A stretch of DNA of 50,362 nt. Origin: Pinguiococcus pyrenoidosus. Taxonomy: Eukaryota > Sar > Pinguiophyceae > Pinguiochrysidales > Pinguiochrysidaceae. The stretch covers positions 1 to 50,362 of the forward strand of contig JAAMXY010000754.1 of the NCBI GenBank assembly GCA_019677205.1, in the 5' to 3' direction. A program made the translations under genes and the position numbers. This document shows positions 23,018-32,448 of this stretch, piece by piece; within the stretch, counting starts at the first letter, position 1, and each line of letters begins with the position of its first letter. A model generated the notes under the pieces. That model did no database searches. It had not been told where the DNA came from and saw nothing but the letters and a program-made list of their open reading frames with translations.

Positions 23018-24573
23018 ATGCGTCTTTGGCTGCTCGTCGCTGCCTTGGGGCTTAGCTCCGGCAGGCAGCAGAGCATCTTTCGCGCAGCTCCTCGGACCTT
23101 TCGTTTGCGTACGTAGCAGCTTGCGGTGCGACGCGTGTCTCTCCAGGTCTGAACCCTTGAACCTTGCTCGTTGTCTTCGCAGCCTCGCTGAGAACGCCGG
23201 AGAGCGCTTCTGAAGTGGCCTCCATCAAGATCGTGGAGTATGATGGGGTGTCCAAGCGGCACTGGGCTTTCTCGCCTCTAGATGGCAGCCTCCGGGTGGC
23301 ACAGACGAGCGGGAGACGCGATGCACGCGGCCAGGTCGACTTCGGCGTTGCGCTGCTGAAGCAGGGCTTTCTCCCCGAGAATGTGACGCCAGACTACTAC
23401 GCGTATGCCCGATGGAGAGTCACGCAGCGCTTCATCTCAAGTACGGTGCACGTCTTCGGCACCCAGGTGGGACACCGTAGGCGCAGGATGAAGACGCAGG
23501 ATGAAGACGCTCCGTCGGCGAGCTGCAACACCTGCTGACGTCGAATCGCTTTGCAGGCCTTGCTCCTGGCTCTGGGGATCAAGTCTTCTCGCCTCGGAGC
23601 GGCAGCAGCGCTGAGCTGGGTGCTCAAAGATGCGCTGGGAAAGCTAGGCCGGATAGTATGGGCTTCGCAGCTGGGCAGGCGATTCGACAGCGATGCAAAG
23701 CGATGGAGATTTCGCAGCTCGCTGCTCTACGCGATGGGAAACGGGCTGGAGATGATCACCTACGTCATGCCGTCCCTTTTCCTGGTGCTGGCGACGTGTG
23801 CCAACACGCTGAAGCAGATGTCCATGCTGACCTCAAGCGCGACGCGCAATGCGATCTACAAGAGCTTTGCTGGGAACAAGGAGAACATCGGCGACATCAC
23901 TGCGAAAGGGGAAGCGCAGAGTGCCGTCGCGGACCTCCTCGGGATGCTCACCGGAATCATGCTGTGCCGCATGATCGGAACAAGCCCTGTGGGTATGGGC
24001 TTGGCCTACGTCATCTTGAGCAGTCTCGACATCTTCGCCATCTACCAGGAGATCAAGTCGGTGTGTTTCAAGTTCCTGAACGTCGAGCGCACCGGCATCG
24101 TTGCCTCGCACTACGCGAAGGAGAACATGTACAGATTTGTGGACGTCGAGCTGCCGACGCCAGCGGAAACGGCAAAGATGGAGACGCTCTTTCTCTCGGC
24201 TCCGTATCTGAAGAGCCCGCGAGTCTTCTCGACGTTCTCCCGCGCGGAACTTGGCGCGGACCACATGAAACTTCTGTTTTCCATCTACCAGGAGAAACCG
24301 TACATGCTGGTCTTCGAAGACGAGACCTGTAGGCCGAAGATCATCTTGCACAAGGACGCGACCGAAGGAGAGACCCTCCGCTCTCTCCTTGCCTTCCACG
24401 CAGCAAGGCTGCGGCTGGAGCGGGAAGGCTATGCCAATCAGGAGCAGGTTCTTCGTGATGTAGAGGCCTGGTGCGACGTCCACCTTGCGCCTTTCACCGA
24501 GCGACTCAGAAGACAAGGCTGGCACAGTGAGAAGTTCATGTTCTCCGCCATACGGAGGAGGGCCTCTTGGTGA
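23018..24573 (+). CDS. RUS family (ROOT UVB SENSITIVE, DUF647) protein
   Basis: Three exons: 23018-23108, 23183-23466 and 23557-24573; about 463 aa, with clean GT-AG joins. The first exon gives a hydrophobic leader (MRLWLLVAALGLSSG), consistent with ER or complex-plastid entry. The DUF647 core is evident: FLPENVTPDYYAYARW, then after the splice ALLLALGIKSSRLGAAAALS, WVLKDALGKLGRIVWA, DSDAKRWRF and GMLTGIMLCRMIG. Plant RUS1/RUS2 act in early UV-B and vitamin B6-linked signalling, and the human homologue is RUSF1 (C16orf58). The biochemical role is unresolved. The membrane-associated central region and the soluble C-terminal region (residues about 330-463) have the usual arrangement. Family assignment is secure; plastid location is an inference. 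Confidence 0.88.
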
Positions 24574-24843
24574 CAAATGCAGGTTGGAGCAGGCCTGAAC
24601 CCAGAATCAAGCCGCTGCCCTGCGACCTGCGTATCGCGCGGCGCAGAGAGGAAATTCCCTGCGCAAAAGCTGACTGGGCCACGCAACGGAGCTTAGACCG
24701 ATAGATAAGCAAGGTTGGATACGACTGAATCGCTTCAATGCTCCACCGACGTCTGTCGATGGAACAAAACCAAACCAACAGTCTTCGGCGGACTTGCTTG
24801 CGTGTCCTCTGTCGCCTGGCAGCGTTGATCGTGCATCTTGAAC

Positions 24844-25885
24844 CTATCTGTAGGGGCGGAACTTGGGCGCCCTCTTCTCCATCGTGGCTGCCATCGCCTC
24901 CTCAAGGTCTTCTCCCATCAGCATGGCTGCATTCCAAGTCGCGACTTGATCAAGCGCATCGGCCGTTGAGTGATCCTTGGTGTAGTTCAGAGCTTGCTTC
25001 ACGCCCAGGACAGCCATTGGGCTCTTCGACGCGATCGCTTCTGCAACAGAGTACACGTGATCTAGTAGATCCGACTCGGACTCGAAGCTGTCCAGGACGA
25101 GGCCGTAGCCTTGCGCTTCCTCCCCGCTAAAGTTGCGTCCGGTGTAGCTTAGCTCCCGTGCCCGCTGATCACCGACCGCGCTTGGCAGACGCTGCAAAGT
25201 CTGCAAGAGAGGAGGCACTGTAAGCCGGTGCCCCACAAAAGCATTCTTCAGCGATCGTACGACTCACCCCGACGTCTGCGACAATGCCAAGATCGATCTC
25301 TTTCACACTGAAGTTTGCATCCTTGGTGCAGTAGCGCATGTCGCAAGCGGTGAGAAGATCGACTGCGGCTCCGATGCAATGGCCGTGCACCGCTGCCAAG
25401 ACGGGCACACGACAACTCTCCGGCTTCGAGATGACGTTCTGAAATCGACCGATGATACCCCGGAGCATGTCCCGGGTCCTAGACGCGCAGGGTTCCTTCT
25501 CCGCAAGCACCGTCATCTGTGCGAAGACTTGCAGGTCCATGCCCGTGCTGAAATGGCTCCCACTTCCCCGTAGAACTACGACTCGGCACCTCTCATCTCT
25601 CTCTATGCGCTCAAAGGCATCCTGCAGTTCCATCCACATCTGCATGTTGAATGCATTGAGCTTTGCTGGTCGATTCAGGCGCACATCCACAACGCCCGAC
25701 GGCCTCGCAGTACATTCCAAGGTTGAATAATGCGCCGCGGACAAGCTTTCCTTCGTCCTGTCAAGCCCCTGCCCCGCCCAAGATCGCAGGATCTCACCAT
25801 CCACAGACAGGGGTTGGGCTGCAATCAATCGCTTCCCAAGAGGACTCCGCAACAACCGGATTGCTAGAGCGCGAACAGCCTGCAT
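24844..25885 (-). CDS. ECH1: Delta3,5-delta2,4-dienoyl-CoA isomerase (ECH1-like)
   Basis: Two exons, 25885-25268 and 25200-24844, with a 67-nt GT-AG intron; 324 aa. It shifts double bonds during beta-oxidation of unsaturated fatty acids, in mitochondria or peroxisomes. Crotonase-fold motifs: VVVLRGSGSHFSTGMDL (oxyanion hole region), VLAAVHGHCIGAAVDL and ACDMRYCTKDANFSVKEIDLGIVADVG. The Asp of ACDMR, the Glu of KEID and the Asp of ADVG match the three acidic active-site residues known for ECH1. After the splice, TLQRLPSAVGDQRARELSYT and SKSPMAVLGVKQALNY agree with the family. The first ATG in frame is at 25885; the N-terminus is basic and amphipathic (MQAVRALAIRLLRSPLGKRL), which suggests a mitochondrial presequence. 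The C-terminus (PYR) is not a peroxisomal PTS1. Confidence 0.9.
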
Positions 25886-26250
25886 GAACGCGGTGGACCT
25901 CTCAGTGCCAACAAGTTGCACAATCCACTTCCGTCTACTTCCACAGAGGGGCTCCACGTCGACACAGGAATTGGACTGTCGCGCAAAGAACGGCAAAGGA
26001 AAAAAAAAGCGCCGACGCGAAAATCCGAAGCCAAGGATTGAAGTCGGGGTACAAAGATACTCTAGTACCGAATCATGGAGGAAGATACTTATCAGCTGAC
26101 GGGGAGGTCTGCAGTCTTTGGGGGTTCGAGGGGTACGTTGTCGACGAATGCCGCGAGCTTGTGAGCTTCGTCAAGCGACACAGCTGATTCTCCGAATTCA
26201 GCCCTACTAGTGAGGGTGCTCTTAGAGAGACCTTTTTGATCTCAGCGCTA
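25886..26250. other. Upstream region of the ECH1-like gene
   Basis: About 365 bp including an A-rich stretch (about 25998-26010). I see no gene. It contains the presumed ECH1 promoter and the left border of the transposon-rich island. Confidence 0.4.
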
Positions 26251-26391
26251 GAATGCCTTCAGCGACGCAGACTTCGCTGTCCAATTCAACGAAACGGCGG
26301 AGACAATTAGAATCAACGACGCCGACTTCGCCAAAACCGCCGACGGACTCCAACATGGCCTTCGCACCGGCAATTCACGGAGAAACTCGCC

Positions 26392-26697
26392 ATGGCACTG
26401 CTCAGATACTGCGACAACAGGACCGACGCCACAACGCCTGGCTGCACGCCTGCAACGTCGCCACTTGGTGGGCACGACATAAGGCCCCTCTCAGAACTCC
26501 CCGAGTACCAAAAACCATCCCAAGCGAGGAGAGAGGGCTACGACAGCGGTGGCAAGCGGCGCCGGGCTCTGCGACAGTGTAGTGTGTGCAAAAAGCTTGC
26601 AAGTTACTATTGTAGGGCCTGCAGTACTGATTCGAAGCTCGTTGCCTTGTGTGGCCCGCGCTCGAAACGCAACTGCATGGCGGAACACAGCAAATGA
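26392..26697 (+). pseudogene. PiggyBac-type transposase C-terminal zinc motif (remnant)
   Basis: The frame ends in RRALRQCSVCKKLASYYCRACSTD followed by LVALCG...RNCMAEHSK and a stop. This C-x2-C-x6-C-x2-C ... C ... C-x3-H layout is the Cys-rich tail found at the C-terminus of piggyBac (DDE_Tnp_1_7) transposases. No DDD catalytic core is visible upstream, so only the tail remains, or the rest is frameshifted beyond recognition. Moderate confidence in the family. Confidence 0.5.
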
Positions 26698-27051
26698 TTG
26701 TTCCTTGTAGCCCTGCATGACCCAAAGTGAGTCCACAGCAAGGGAATTTGGGTGGGACGCGAAGCCAATGCGGTCATTTGGTCGCTGATCGACAATGTGC
26801 TTGGATCGCACACATGCTTCCAGTACGCACGGGATCGGCCAAGCTGCATCGGTTTAATAAGTAGATCTCCACCAAAAACGTAATCGCCGGATAAAATCAT
26901 GCGATGTAACACCGTATCGAACTCTTCAAAGAAGGATCCTAGATGTGTTGTCCAGTATCCGAAGGCGATTTCGAAAACATTATTGCTTTCAGCATCGTCT
27001 TGCCGGTGGTCATCGAACGATTGAGTAGTCCACGTTTGATTCGACCTTCTT

Positions 27052-27167
27052 NNNNNNNNNNNNNNNNNNNNNNNNNNNNNNNNNNNNNNNNNNNNNNNNN
27101 NNNNNNNNNNNNNNNNNNNNNNNNNNNNNNNNNNNNNNNNNNNNNNNNNNNNNNNNNNNNNNNNNNN
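27052..27167. other. Assembly gap (run of N)
   Basis: 116 undetermined bases. The right edge is the start of a 69-bp segment that occurs again at 27380-27448. Confidence 1.
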
Positions 27168-27448
27168 CGAAAGCGTGCCGGATTATAAGAGAAGCGTGCA
27201 ACCGCTTGAATGTGCAGGTTGAAATCGCTGCTTCCCATCTCAAAATGCGGTTGCCCTCGATCTTTGCAAACATATCCGAGCATCGCAAGAAAGTCCTGCG
27301 ATTTGACTAAGGGTTTGATCATGACCTTTGCACCATCGCCTGCACATCCAATGCCCTTCGCGAAGATTTTATTCAGCACTCGAAAGCGTGCCGGATTATA
27401 AGAGAAGCGTGCAACCGCTTGAATGTGCAGGTTGAAATCGCTGCTTCC
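27168..27448. repeat. 69-bp direct repeat next to the gap
   Basis: 27168-27236 and 27380-27448 are identical by eye (cgaaagcgtgccggattata ... ). The sequences diverge directly after each copy. The repeat codes, on the minus strand, for the HUH motif II segment. It is either a local duplication or an artefact at the gap edge. Confidence 0.8.
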
Positions 27449-28991
27449 CCTCTCCAAGGCAACTGCAATCTTCTGTGCCTTGACCGGTCCTTTAAGAAAT
27501 TCAACCAGATTATCGCGCCAGATGGTTGGAATGTCCGCAGAAATTTTCACCACCGTTATGGAGTAGTCTGCCGCGGGGTAACGTTCTGCTAGAAACAGTG
27601 TGTCGCAACTATGGCTTGCTTCTTCACTCTCAAGAAAGCTTTGGAAACAGTGTCGAACTTTTTAATGCCATACTGCTTCGAACTGAGGGAATGCCCAGTT
27701 GTGTTGAGATGGTCCAGTAGATCTTCTACACGTTCGCATTGAAAATCACAACCTCGCTTGGTGCATTTCTGTCGAATGGGATAACTTTTAGCATATACTT
27801 TCCGCCGCATGCTTTGTACATGCATGTATTACCTTCATGCATTCGTGCGAATGATTTCTGTTGTATGGCGTTCGACAAAGACTGCAGTAATCCCACCATG
27901 GATACATTGCAACCATAGCGGAACTGGGCACACGCCGCTGATGTTGAAAGCAATCATGACGGAGCAACGCTTTTTTGCTTCTTGCAGAAAACTCACAACC
28001 ATGCCTTGCACATGGGTAGATTCTTACTGCAGATCTGGGATCTTCAGTCGGATTGGTCGTCGAAGTAATGAGCGACATGGCCTTTGCTCAACTTCTGGAG
28101 AGCATTCTTCCTTCGACGTTCCAGCTTCTTCTGAATCTATGATTATCATGTCTTTAGACAGTTGTCTATATTATGTTTTGTTTTCCTTCTTACCTTTACG
28201 AAGAAACAAATCGTCTTCTTCGTCGTCGCTGGATAGTATGTCCTCGTTTGGTTTCCACTTCTTTATTGTGATATACTCTTCCTCGCTTTCAGGTTGTTGT
28301 TTTTCCGCAGCGCTTTCTTTGTCGTTGCTTTCTGGAGACGGACTTCTTGCACGTTTGGTCGATCGAGAATCCGAAGCGACAGCAGATTGTTTCAATTGCC
28401 AGCTGCAGCGGGAGTGCGCCCAGCCGCCGACAACCCGAAGGATCCAGTCTCCAACAAGTACTGGCTGTAGGCAAACAGGACAGTTTGACACCCTGCTGGC
28501 AACAATGGGTGCCGCTGGTGCTGCTGCGCAAAGTTCTTTACCAAAACACTTTCAGTGTACCAAGGATTTAGCTTTCCTACAAGAGTTGATCGTTATGGAT
28601 GATCACTGTTGCAATAGAAAACTTTCCAAAGCTTACCGATACGCAAACTCCTGAATAGTATCTAAGCAGACACCGCAGATTATGCTTTCTTTGGAGACGT
28701 CGATGGCAGTGACTTTGCAGTTTGGAGCAACACAGCTTAATAAAAACCTTTTCTTCTCGCGCCAGCGACAGGGAATGCTAACCAGAAAATAGTCGGAATG
28801 TATCGGACAGCACAGATCGGTGATTGTAATGCCCTCACTCATCCATGGCGGGCAAAGCATCTTGCACCTTATGTGACGTGGACATAATCCTGAGAAACGA
28901 GAGTATTCTCATTACCCCAGGAATAGCTAACCTGAAGGTGCTGCTCTTTTAACTCAAGCAGCTGGGCAGGGATAAGTTCGAGGTCTCCGAG

Positions 28992-29405
28992 GTGCTACGC
29001 GCAGCAGGAGAGCGAAGCATCTCGAAGCCAGCTTCAGCTACTGATGCTCCTGCAATCGATTCATCGCGGGACACACCACTGTATGCCCTGTCGGATGCTT
29101 CATCTCTTCTCTTGGCAACATCAGAGGGAATGACGGAGTCCTCGATTTCCCCGGAGGCACCGCCTCCGACAGCTTCTACAGAGTTCACGGACCCACTTCG
29201 AGTGCGATTGGTGCTGATTGTTGCTTCTGAGGACATGGAGGCCAGTTGTCGAGCTCTGATCCGCGGCAAGAATCGCAGCCAGCTGGACAGCCGCCTTGAC
29301 GTTTGGGCAGAGATCGCCCGTGCCTTCAACAGCTCAGCCTTTCGGCCCGAGTCCTTTCTGAACCACGCAAGAAGCGACTTCGGACCAGCTCGCCCCTCCG
29401 CCTAA
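28992..29405 (+). CDS. Hypothetical protein, probably mobile-element-associated
   Basis: An open frame of 137 codons. The N-terminal half is Ser/Ala/Thr-rich and likely disordered. The C-terminal half (LRVRLVLIVASEDMEASCRALI, SRLDVWAEIARAFNSSAF) is predicted helical and resembles the SANT/Myb-like helical domain often seen in repeat families of algae. The frame may be part of a longer broken gene, since the reading frame is open further upstream. No function can be assigned. Confidence 0.35.
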   Translation: MLRAAGERSISKPASATDAPAIDSSRDTPLYALSDASSLLLATSEGMTESSISPEAPPPTASTEFTDPLRVRLVLIVASEDMEASCRALIRGKNRSQLDSRLDVWAEIARAFNSSAFRPESFLNHARSDFGPARPSA

Positions 29406-29510
29406 CGCTGTACAGGTAACCCCTAACCCCACCTCAGTCCGTGCCAAACCCTAACGCCAAATACCTCTGCGTAGGGCGAAGCGGGTCCTATCGAACGCCA
29501 CGGTTCTTGA

Positions 29511-30290
29511 GATGGAAAGCCGGCGTACACCAAGCGGAGACGTGACTGCCGTGGACTCTGACGAATGCGGAGCCCTCTCTCCGCTCGTTCTCCCCTCTCT
29601 CGAGACCACCTATCGATGGCAATTCAAGTATTCGTTGCTTTCCTCCGGGAGCCGGGCCTCTGTTCCAGCTGGAGAGAGTCCACCGGGCACCCAACTGATC
29701 GGAGCCTTATCATGGCAGCCTTGTGGAGCGCCATTGGACTGCAGCTGGACTGTCATCGGCGGTCTTGGACAGAGGAGCTTCGCCGCGGCCTATACGCAAC
29801 GACTGTGCGAAACGGGGCTCATTTGACGGACCTTTGGGCGCGCAAGGGACGTGCTACCGGCAAGCTCGAGCAGGGGAGGCTTTTGAGCAAAATAAAGATC
29901 CACGCTGCGTTGCACATCCCGGAGTACATACGCCTATTTGGCCCCCCGCTTGAAGTTGATACGGGCAAATTCGAAGCCAACCACAAGAGATTGAAGAAGG
30001 GATATAAGAAGACGTCGAAAGCTTGCCAATGCGGAATTGTCTCCGACACCGCTGTCCTTCAGAAAGCAAATGAGGAGGCCGGTCTAGCATGGGTGGCAGC
30101 AGAGGATCGCACCAACCGCGCAAAATGCCGCCGCAACAGCCTCCCCACGGCCCCCACATGGCACCGGCATGGCTTGCTCGGTGCGCTCACGACTCGTAGC
30201 AGTATGCTCCAGCAGAGGACGGCTCGCATCGGCACCAAGCGCCCCAGCATGAGCCGCCGGTCTGCCGCCCCAATGATCGATATTCTGTGA
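29511..30290 (+). pseudogene. DNA transposon ORF fragment (HxP...TSK motif)
   Basis: Overlapping broken frames. The best segment (about 29870-30030) reads LSKIKIHAALHIPEYIRLFG, then PLEVDTGKFEANHKRLKKGY and KKTSK. A K-x-H ... H-x-P-x-x-I-x-x-(F/Y)-G ... DT-x-x-x-E-x-x-H-K ... TSK layout is characteristic of the C-terminal region of several large cut-and-paste transposon proteins (Plavaka/CACTA-related). No complete transposase is present. Telomere-like CCCTAAC words occur just upstream (about 29410-29460) but are too few to mean a telomere. Confidence 0.45.
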
Positions 30291-30402
30291 TCGATCCTAT
30301 GATCGATATTCTGTGATCGATCCTATGATCGATATTCTGTGATCGATCCTATGATCGATATTCTGTGATCGATCCTATGATCGATATTCTGTGATCGATC
30401 AT
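30273..30402. repeat. 26-bp tandem repeat, five copies, rich in ATCGAT
   Basis: Unit: atgatcgatattctgtgatc + gatcct. Five head-to-tail copies at 30273, 30299, 30325, 30351 and 30377; the last ends in cat instead of cct. Each unit contains self-complementary GATCGATC/ATCGAT words. Confidence 0.95.
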
Positions 30403-30426
30403 ATGACGAGATAATCACGTTTTTCA

Positions 30427-30470
30427 ATCGATCATATGATCGATCATGGTGATCCATCATATGATCGATT
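30427..30470. repeat. Perfect 18-bp palindrome and related inverted words
   Basis: 30427-30444 (ATCGATCATATGATCGAT) is a perfect palindrome, followed by a second ATCATATGATCGAT word near 30456-30469. It directly follows the tandem array. Confidence 0.9.
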
Positions 30471-30479
30471 GAACCGATG

Positions 30480-31007
30480 CATAGACGTACTGTAATTGAT
30501 CACCCCAATCGTTTGCCCTGACTGATTAGGGTTTGAACTGTGCACTAGACGTAAGAGAGCTGCTTCCATCGGGAGAGCCCGGCGTCGCAAGGCCTCAGCC
30601 CGGACAAACAAGAACAACAAGAGCGCTCTCTGCGTGCGAACGAGGGCGGGATTGCTAGCAAGTCGCTCGCAAGTTCTTGGCGTGTCGATGGGAGCCAATC
30701 ATGATCCGAGGTGAACTTTCTTGCTGCTTCGGTGGTCTTCCGGATCTCTCGATTTCGTCTCCCCCGCAGAAGTCGCCATACGATATGGTTTTTAAAATTA
30801 TCGAAATTCCCAACCTCATTGTCTTCACCTGCTAACGTTCCGTCCAGCAAGACGCCTTCACTTGTATTTGCTTGTTGTGCAAGGCGCGCGCGAACAAGGC
30901 ACACCACTCGTACACACCGGAGGCGACAAGCGATCGGCGCCTCCTCCATCGTTCTGAAGCTTGCGCGGGAGTCCGTTTTGTGAAGTTGTTTGCAGCGCAA
31001 GGGCACG
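30480..31007. other. Region upstream of the proton channel gene
   Basis: Contains no gene I can support. A minus-strand frame (31150-30545) runs through it but overlaps the Hv1 first exon and has no family motif, so I leave it out. The 3' part presumably carries the Hv1 promoter. Confidence 0.4.
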
Positions 31008-31995
31008 ATGAGTAGCAGACCACCTGAGTCCGGCGTTCTTCGAAGCCGCAGGCAGCGACTGCTGCAGAGTATCATCCGACCCGTGGGCCACAAGAGCAAA
31101 GGACTCATGGGCCTCAACAAATTTTTGCATAACGAATCACTGACGACCACACGTAAGGCATATGCTCTCCATTTGGGTGCAAGAACTCTCCAAACCCCAT
31201 CCGGATGCTCACACGATCCGTGCGCACGGTCTCCTAGTGGATATACTCCTTGCAGTGGACGTTCTCATCTTGATCGCGACCATCAGCCTAGAGGTGCAAT
31301 TCCTCAAATCAGAAATCGACGACTTTGAGCATGCTTGCCTGTCAGGACAGTGCTCCATGTTCGCGAATGGTAAGTGTGCAGGGGCCTTCCGAACGCTCAC
31401 AAAATCTTCCGAACGCAGTGCCACGTGCCAGCCGTGGGACCCTTCAGTCCTCACGCAAGAATGTGCACTTCCACTCTACCGCAGAAGAAGAAGCTGAAGA
31501 GGAATTTGACGAGTTTGGCGACCAGGACCTCAAGAAGGCGGAGGAGATACTGCTCTACATTTCTGTTGGGATTCTGTCGCTTTTTGCTCTTGAGCTTTCT
31601 CTCCTGTTTATCGCGAATCCGAAGGAGTTCCTCTCGAGCCCTTTCCACTGTCTAGATTTGGTTGTGGTGGTCGTCGCGCTGGTCTTCGAAACGGCCTTCC
31701 AGGACCTCGAGAGCGTGGGTTTCCTCGTAGTCGCAAGAACTTGGCGGTTTGTCCGGATAGGTATGCGCCCACCGGGATCCAACTTGCTGCCCCGCCCGTT
31801 CTAACTCTCTCTCGCTCTCTCTCTTCCCCCCCCTTCCCCCCACACACCCAACCAGGGCACGCCATCGTGGAAGTGGAGGAGCACGTCCATGAGCACAAGA
31901 AGCATGCCGAGACGGAGAATGTAGTCGCCGGGAATGCCACCGTAGAGACGGAAGAGGCAGTTGTGGAAGGCCAGCAAGAAGCGAAGGAAGTGTAG
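31008..31995 (+). CDS. HVCN1: Voltage-gated proton channel (Hv1-type)
   Basis: Four exons: 31008-31152, 31184-31369, 31419-31760 and 31856-31995; about 270 aa. It conducts protons outward through a stand-alone voltage-sensor domain in plasma or endomembranes. S1: LLVDILLAVDVLILIATISL, where the Asp of LAVD aligns with the selectivity Asp (D112 in human). S2: ILLYISVGILSLFALELSLL. S3: HCLDLVVVVVALVFETAF. S4: FLVVARTWRFVRIG, joined by splicing to HAIVEVEEH. S4 gives the R-x-W-R-x-x-R signature, but the Asn that follows in human Hv1 (R-x-x-N) is His here. The cytosolic tail is short, His/Glu-rich (EEHVHEHKKH) and lacks a long coiled coil. The first intron is either 31 nt (31153-31183) or 85 nt (to 31237); both keep frame. 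Confidence 0.82.
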
Positions 31996-32448
31996 ATTGC
32001 AAAGCGGAGCAAGAGCGTGCCTTATGATGTGCGCTCGGATGTGCACCGCAAGTGAGTGTCTTGCGTTTCTCGTAGTCGAAGGGCTTTTGTAAAAGTCGTT
32101 TGGCCAAGTCACTACGGTAGTTGCCGACCTCTCCACAGAACGGAGAGGGAATTCGTTCGCAAGGCTTCTCATTCTTGCGCCAACGGTCGCAGCTCAGGCG
32201 CTACTGTGCCAGGCTGCCGTTGATCTTCGACTCGCGAACCTTGACGTCACACGGCATCTTTCCCTTCTGACTTTCTGAGGTGCCAGAAGCGCGCGCACTC
32301 TCGACAGATTCTCTCTCCGGACAGAAACCAAAATCAGCGGCACGGCACTCGCCCCCTTCCTCACCGCTGAGCGCCGCCACATCCTCGCAAAGATCTCGAC
32401 CGCTGTCGAGGAAACCCGTGCCAGAGTGTTTGCGCGGAGTAGCCGGCG
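31996..32448. other. Intergenic region between HVCN1 and COQ6
   Basis: 453 bp, tandem gene order (+,+). It holds the channel's 3' end and the presumed COQ6 promoter. No ORF or repeat worth naming. Confidence 0.45.

Larger units (their letters stand above)
26939..27553 (-). pseudogene. HUH-endonuclease (Rep-like) fragment interrupted by gap
   Basis: The frame contains ALERGSSDFNLHIQAVARF (an H-hydrophobic-Q form of HUH motif II) and, about 60 residues later, FLAMLGYVCKDRGQPHFE (a YxxK motif III, with Y as the presumed nicking residue). The order and spacing fit the HUH nuclease fold of Rep proteins that start rolling-circle replication or transposition. The second half repeats the motif II segment and then runs into the N gap (27052-27167), so the frame is not a continuous natural gene. 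Expressed function is unlikely in this copy. Confidence 0.5.
26600..28870 (-). mobile_element. Decayed element with zinc fingers and HUH Rep-like domain
   Basis: The minus strand carries, in 5'-3' order: a Cys/His-rich segment (28860-28633; CCPIHSDY ... CVAPNC ... CGVC); a C-x2-C ... H-x2-C finger with an acidic, NLS-like tail (28491-28171); a C2H2-like finger (28078-27788; CARHGCEFSARSKKALLRHD); a second (27825-27589; CTKRGCDFQCERVEDLLDHL); an HUH Rep-like domain (27553-26939); and a shifted helical piece (26912-26607; MILSGDYVFGGDLL, SRAYWKHVCDPSTLSISD). Frameshifts, stops or unrecognised introns separate the parts. The region is more AT-rich than the host genes. The pattern resembles HUH transposons of the replitron kind or captured Rep genes; I see no helicase. 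The assignment is an inference from motifs. Confidence 0.5.

Noticed and set aside
25886..25996. N-terminal extension of the ECH1-like frame to 25996
   Set aside because: The extension starts with TTG; the first ATG in frame is at 25885 and gives a good presequence.
27809..28654. 281-codon plus-strand open frame
   Set aside because: The opposite strand has the zinc-finger segments and an acidic, NLS-like linker that make sense as protein; the plus reading gives poly-Ser from GA-rich complement.
29405..29460. CCCTAACCC-like words suggesting an interstitial telomere
   Set aside because: Only three scattered words, not a tandem array.
30273..30402. Possible CRISPR-like array
   Set aside because: Units are directly adjacent with no unique spacers and this is a eukaryotic genome; it is a plain tandem repeat.
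30545..31150. 201-codon minus-strand open frame
   Set aside because: It overlaps the first exon of the proton channel and shows no domain; likely chance.
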